A stretch of DNA of 6,953 bases, from positions 3,807-10,759 of the forward strand of contig DPWF01000354.1 in NCBI GenBank assembly GCA_003526435.1. Reading direction: 5' to 3'. Under the pieces are notes generated by a model that did not search any database, had not been told where the DNA came from, and saw only the letters and a list, made by a program, of their open reading frames with translations. Shown here one piece after another: positions 6,157-6,953 of this stretch. The position numbers and the translations under genes are program-made. Every line of letters begins with the position of its first letter. The first letter of the stretch is position 1. Origin of the DNA: Chitinophagaceae bacterium (GTDB lineage Bacteria; Bacteroidota; Bacteroidia; Chitinophagales; Chitinophagaceae).

Positions 6157-6225
6157 CCATTCAAACAGACAAAGCAATCGAAGAGACCAAGTTTATATCG
6201 CCTTAGCCGGCAACATGTAATTCAG

Positions 6226-6953
6226 TTATACATTAGGGGCTGCCTGAAGAATTTCTTCGCTGACACCTGCAGCATATTTCGAAAAGTTATTAATAAACTG
6301 TTGTGCCAGATCTTTTGCTGTTGCATCGTATGCAGTTGTATCGGCCCATGTATTTCTGGGGTTCAATATTTCTGCAGGTACACCGGGGCAACTCGATGGC
6401 ATCATCATACCAAATACAGGATGTGCTTCAAACTGAACATCATCTAATTCACCTTTCAATGCGGCTGTAATCATGGCACGGGTATAGCCTAGTTTCATCC
6501 TGCTACCTACACCGTATGATCCTCCACTCCATCCGGTATTAATCATCCACACTTTAACATCATGCTCTTTCATTTTTTGTCCGAGCATCTCTGCATACTT
6601 ACCCGGATGTAATGGCAGGAATGGTGCACCAAAACATGCACTAAAGGTCGACTTGGGTTCTGTTACACCCGCTTCCGTACCCGCAACCTTCGCTGTATAA
6701 CCACTGATAAACTGGTACATGGCCTGACCCGGTGTTAAACGACTAACAGGCGGTAACACACCATATGCATCGCAGGTAAGAAAGAAAATATTTTTGGGGA
6801 GGCCACCAATACTTGGCTCAGCAGCATTGCTGATAAAATGTAAAGGATAACTTACACGTGTATTCTCTGTAATTTTTTTGGAAGTAAAATCAATCTGGTT
6901 GCTTCCCGTAACAAAACCAATATTTTCTACCAATGCACCCGGGCGGATGGCAT
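6226..6953 (-). CDS. pckA: Phosphoenolpyruvate carboxykinase (ATP), C-terminal part
   Basis: This is the last ~242 residues of ATP-dependent PEP carboxykinase (oxaloacetate + ATP to PEP + CO2 + ADP), the gluconeogenic entry enzyme in the cytoplasm. The gene enters from the right edge; its 5' part, including the P-loop, lies outside the window. The in-frame TTG at 6931-6933 is not a start, because the frame continues upstream with family sequence (AIRPGALVENIGF). Clear family motifs in order: TENTRVSYPLHFI (with the substrate-binding Arg), IFFLTCDAYGVLPPVSRLTPGQA, YTAKVAGTE, KSTFSACFGAPFLPLHP, the NTGWSGGSYGVGSR loop with RMKLGYTR aligning to the adenine-binding RISIKDTR of E. coli PckA, and LNPRNTWAD. 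The stop at 6226-6228 gives a C-terminus of the usual length. It is convergent with the export operon and unrelated to it. Confidence 0.97.
   Translation of the reverse strand, partial: AIRPGALVENIGFVTGSNQIDFTSKKITENTRVSYPLHFISNAAEPSIGGLPKNIFFLTCDAYGVLPPVSRLTPGQAMYQFISGYTAKVAGTEAGVTEPKSTFSACFGAPFLPLHPGKYAEMLGQKMKEHDVKVWMINTGWSGGSYGVGSRMKLGYTRAMITAALKGELDDVQFEAHPVFGMMMPSSCPGVPAEILNPRNTWADTTAYDATAKDLAQQFINNFSKYAAGVSEEILQAAPNV

Noticed and set aside
6035..6220. Open frame of 61 codons on the plus strand after the exporter
   Set aside because: It runs through the heptamer repeats and the pckA terminator, has low-complexity composition (FTIHHSLFTIHYL) and no family likeness.
6226..6933. pckA starting at the TTG at 6931-6933
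   Set aside because: The frame continues upstream to the window edge with sequence typical of the family, so the gene is simply cut by the window.
1..6953. CRISPR arrays, tRNA or rRNA genes, insertion sequences
   Set aside because: I saw no spaced direct repeats, no tRNA or rRNA-like sequence, no transposase frame and no flanking inverted repeats with target duplications.

Overview
The window looks like chromosomal DNA of a Bacteroidota bacterium, possibly of the Chitinophagaceae or a related family. This rests on the moderately AT-rich composition, mostly weak Shine-Dalgarno sequences, an intergenic run of ATTCAC heptamers of a kind I recall from such genomes, and the style of the double-glycine peptides. 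The taxonomic call is inference.

Layout. Positions 1-357 hold the 3' end of an unrecognised gene that enters from the left. It is followed by a YjaB-type GNAT acetyltransferase (414-854). About 610 bp (855-1464) then carry no convincing gene, only short open frames that may be remnants and some small inverted and direct repeats. From 1465 to 6010 runs a compact plus-strand locus: two paralogous short peptides with 25-residue double-glycine leaders (1465-1710 and 1717-1968), a strong hairpin (1972-1999), an unknown three-helix membrane protein (2005-2682), a HlyD-type membrane fusion protein (2700-3845) and a C39-peptidase ABC exporter (3845-6010). After a 215-bp intergenic stretch with a heptamer tandem repeat and a terminator, the C-terminal part of ATP-dependent PEP carboxykinase (pckA) enters on the minus strand from the right edge.

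How the locus probably works. The peptidase domain of the ABC protein should cleave both precursors after Gly24-Gly25 and pump the cores out of the cytoplasm through the HlyD-type adaptor. An outer-membrane TolC-like channel would have to come from elsewhere, because none is seen here. The hairpin between the peptide genes and the membrane-protein/exporter genes could act as a partial terminator, giving much peptide mRNA and less exporter mRNA. No modification enzyme is visible, so the products look unmodified apart from cleavage and possible lipidation.

The most unusual point is the design of the two peptides. Directly after the GG site each has a hydrophobic stretch of 14-15 residues that ends in a textbook lipobox (LSGC or LAGC). 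An Asn/Gln-rich tail follows, in which both paralogs share a strict N-x-Q-x-N-x-Q-x-N alternation resembling part of a curlin repeat. They may be doubly processed, lipid-anchored or aggregating surface peptides rather than ordinary diffusible bacteriocins.
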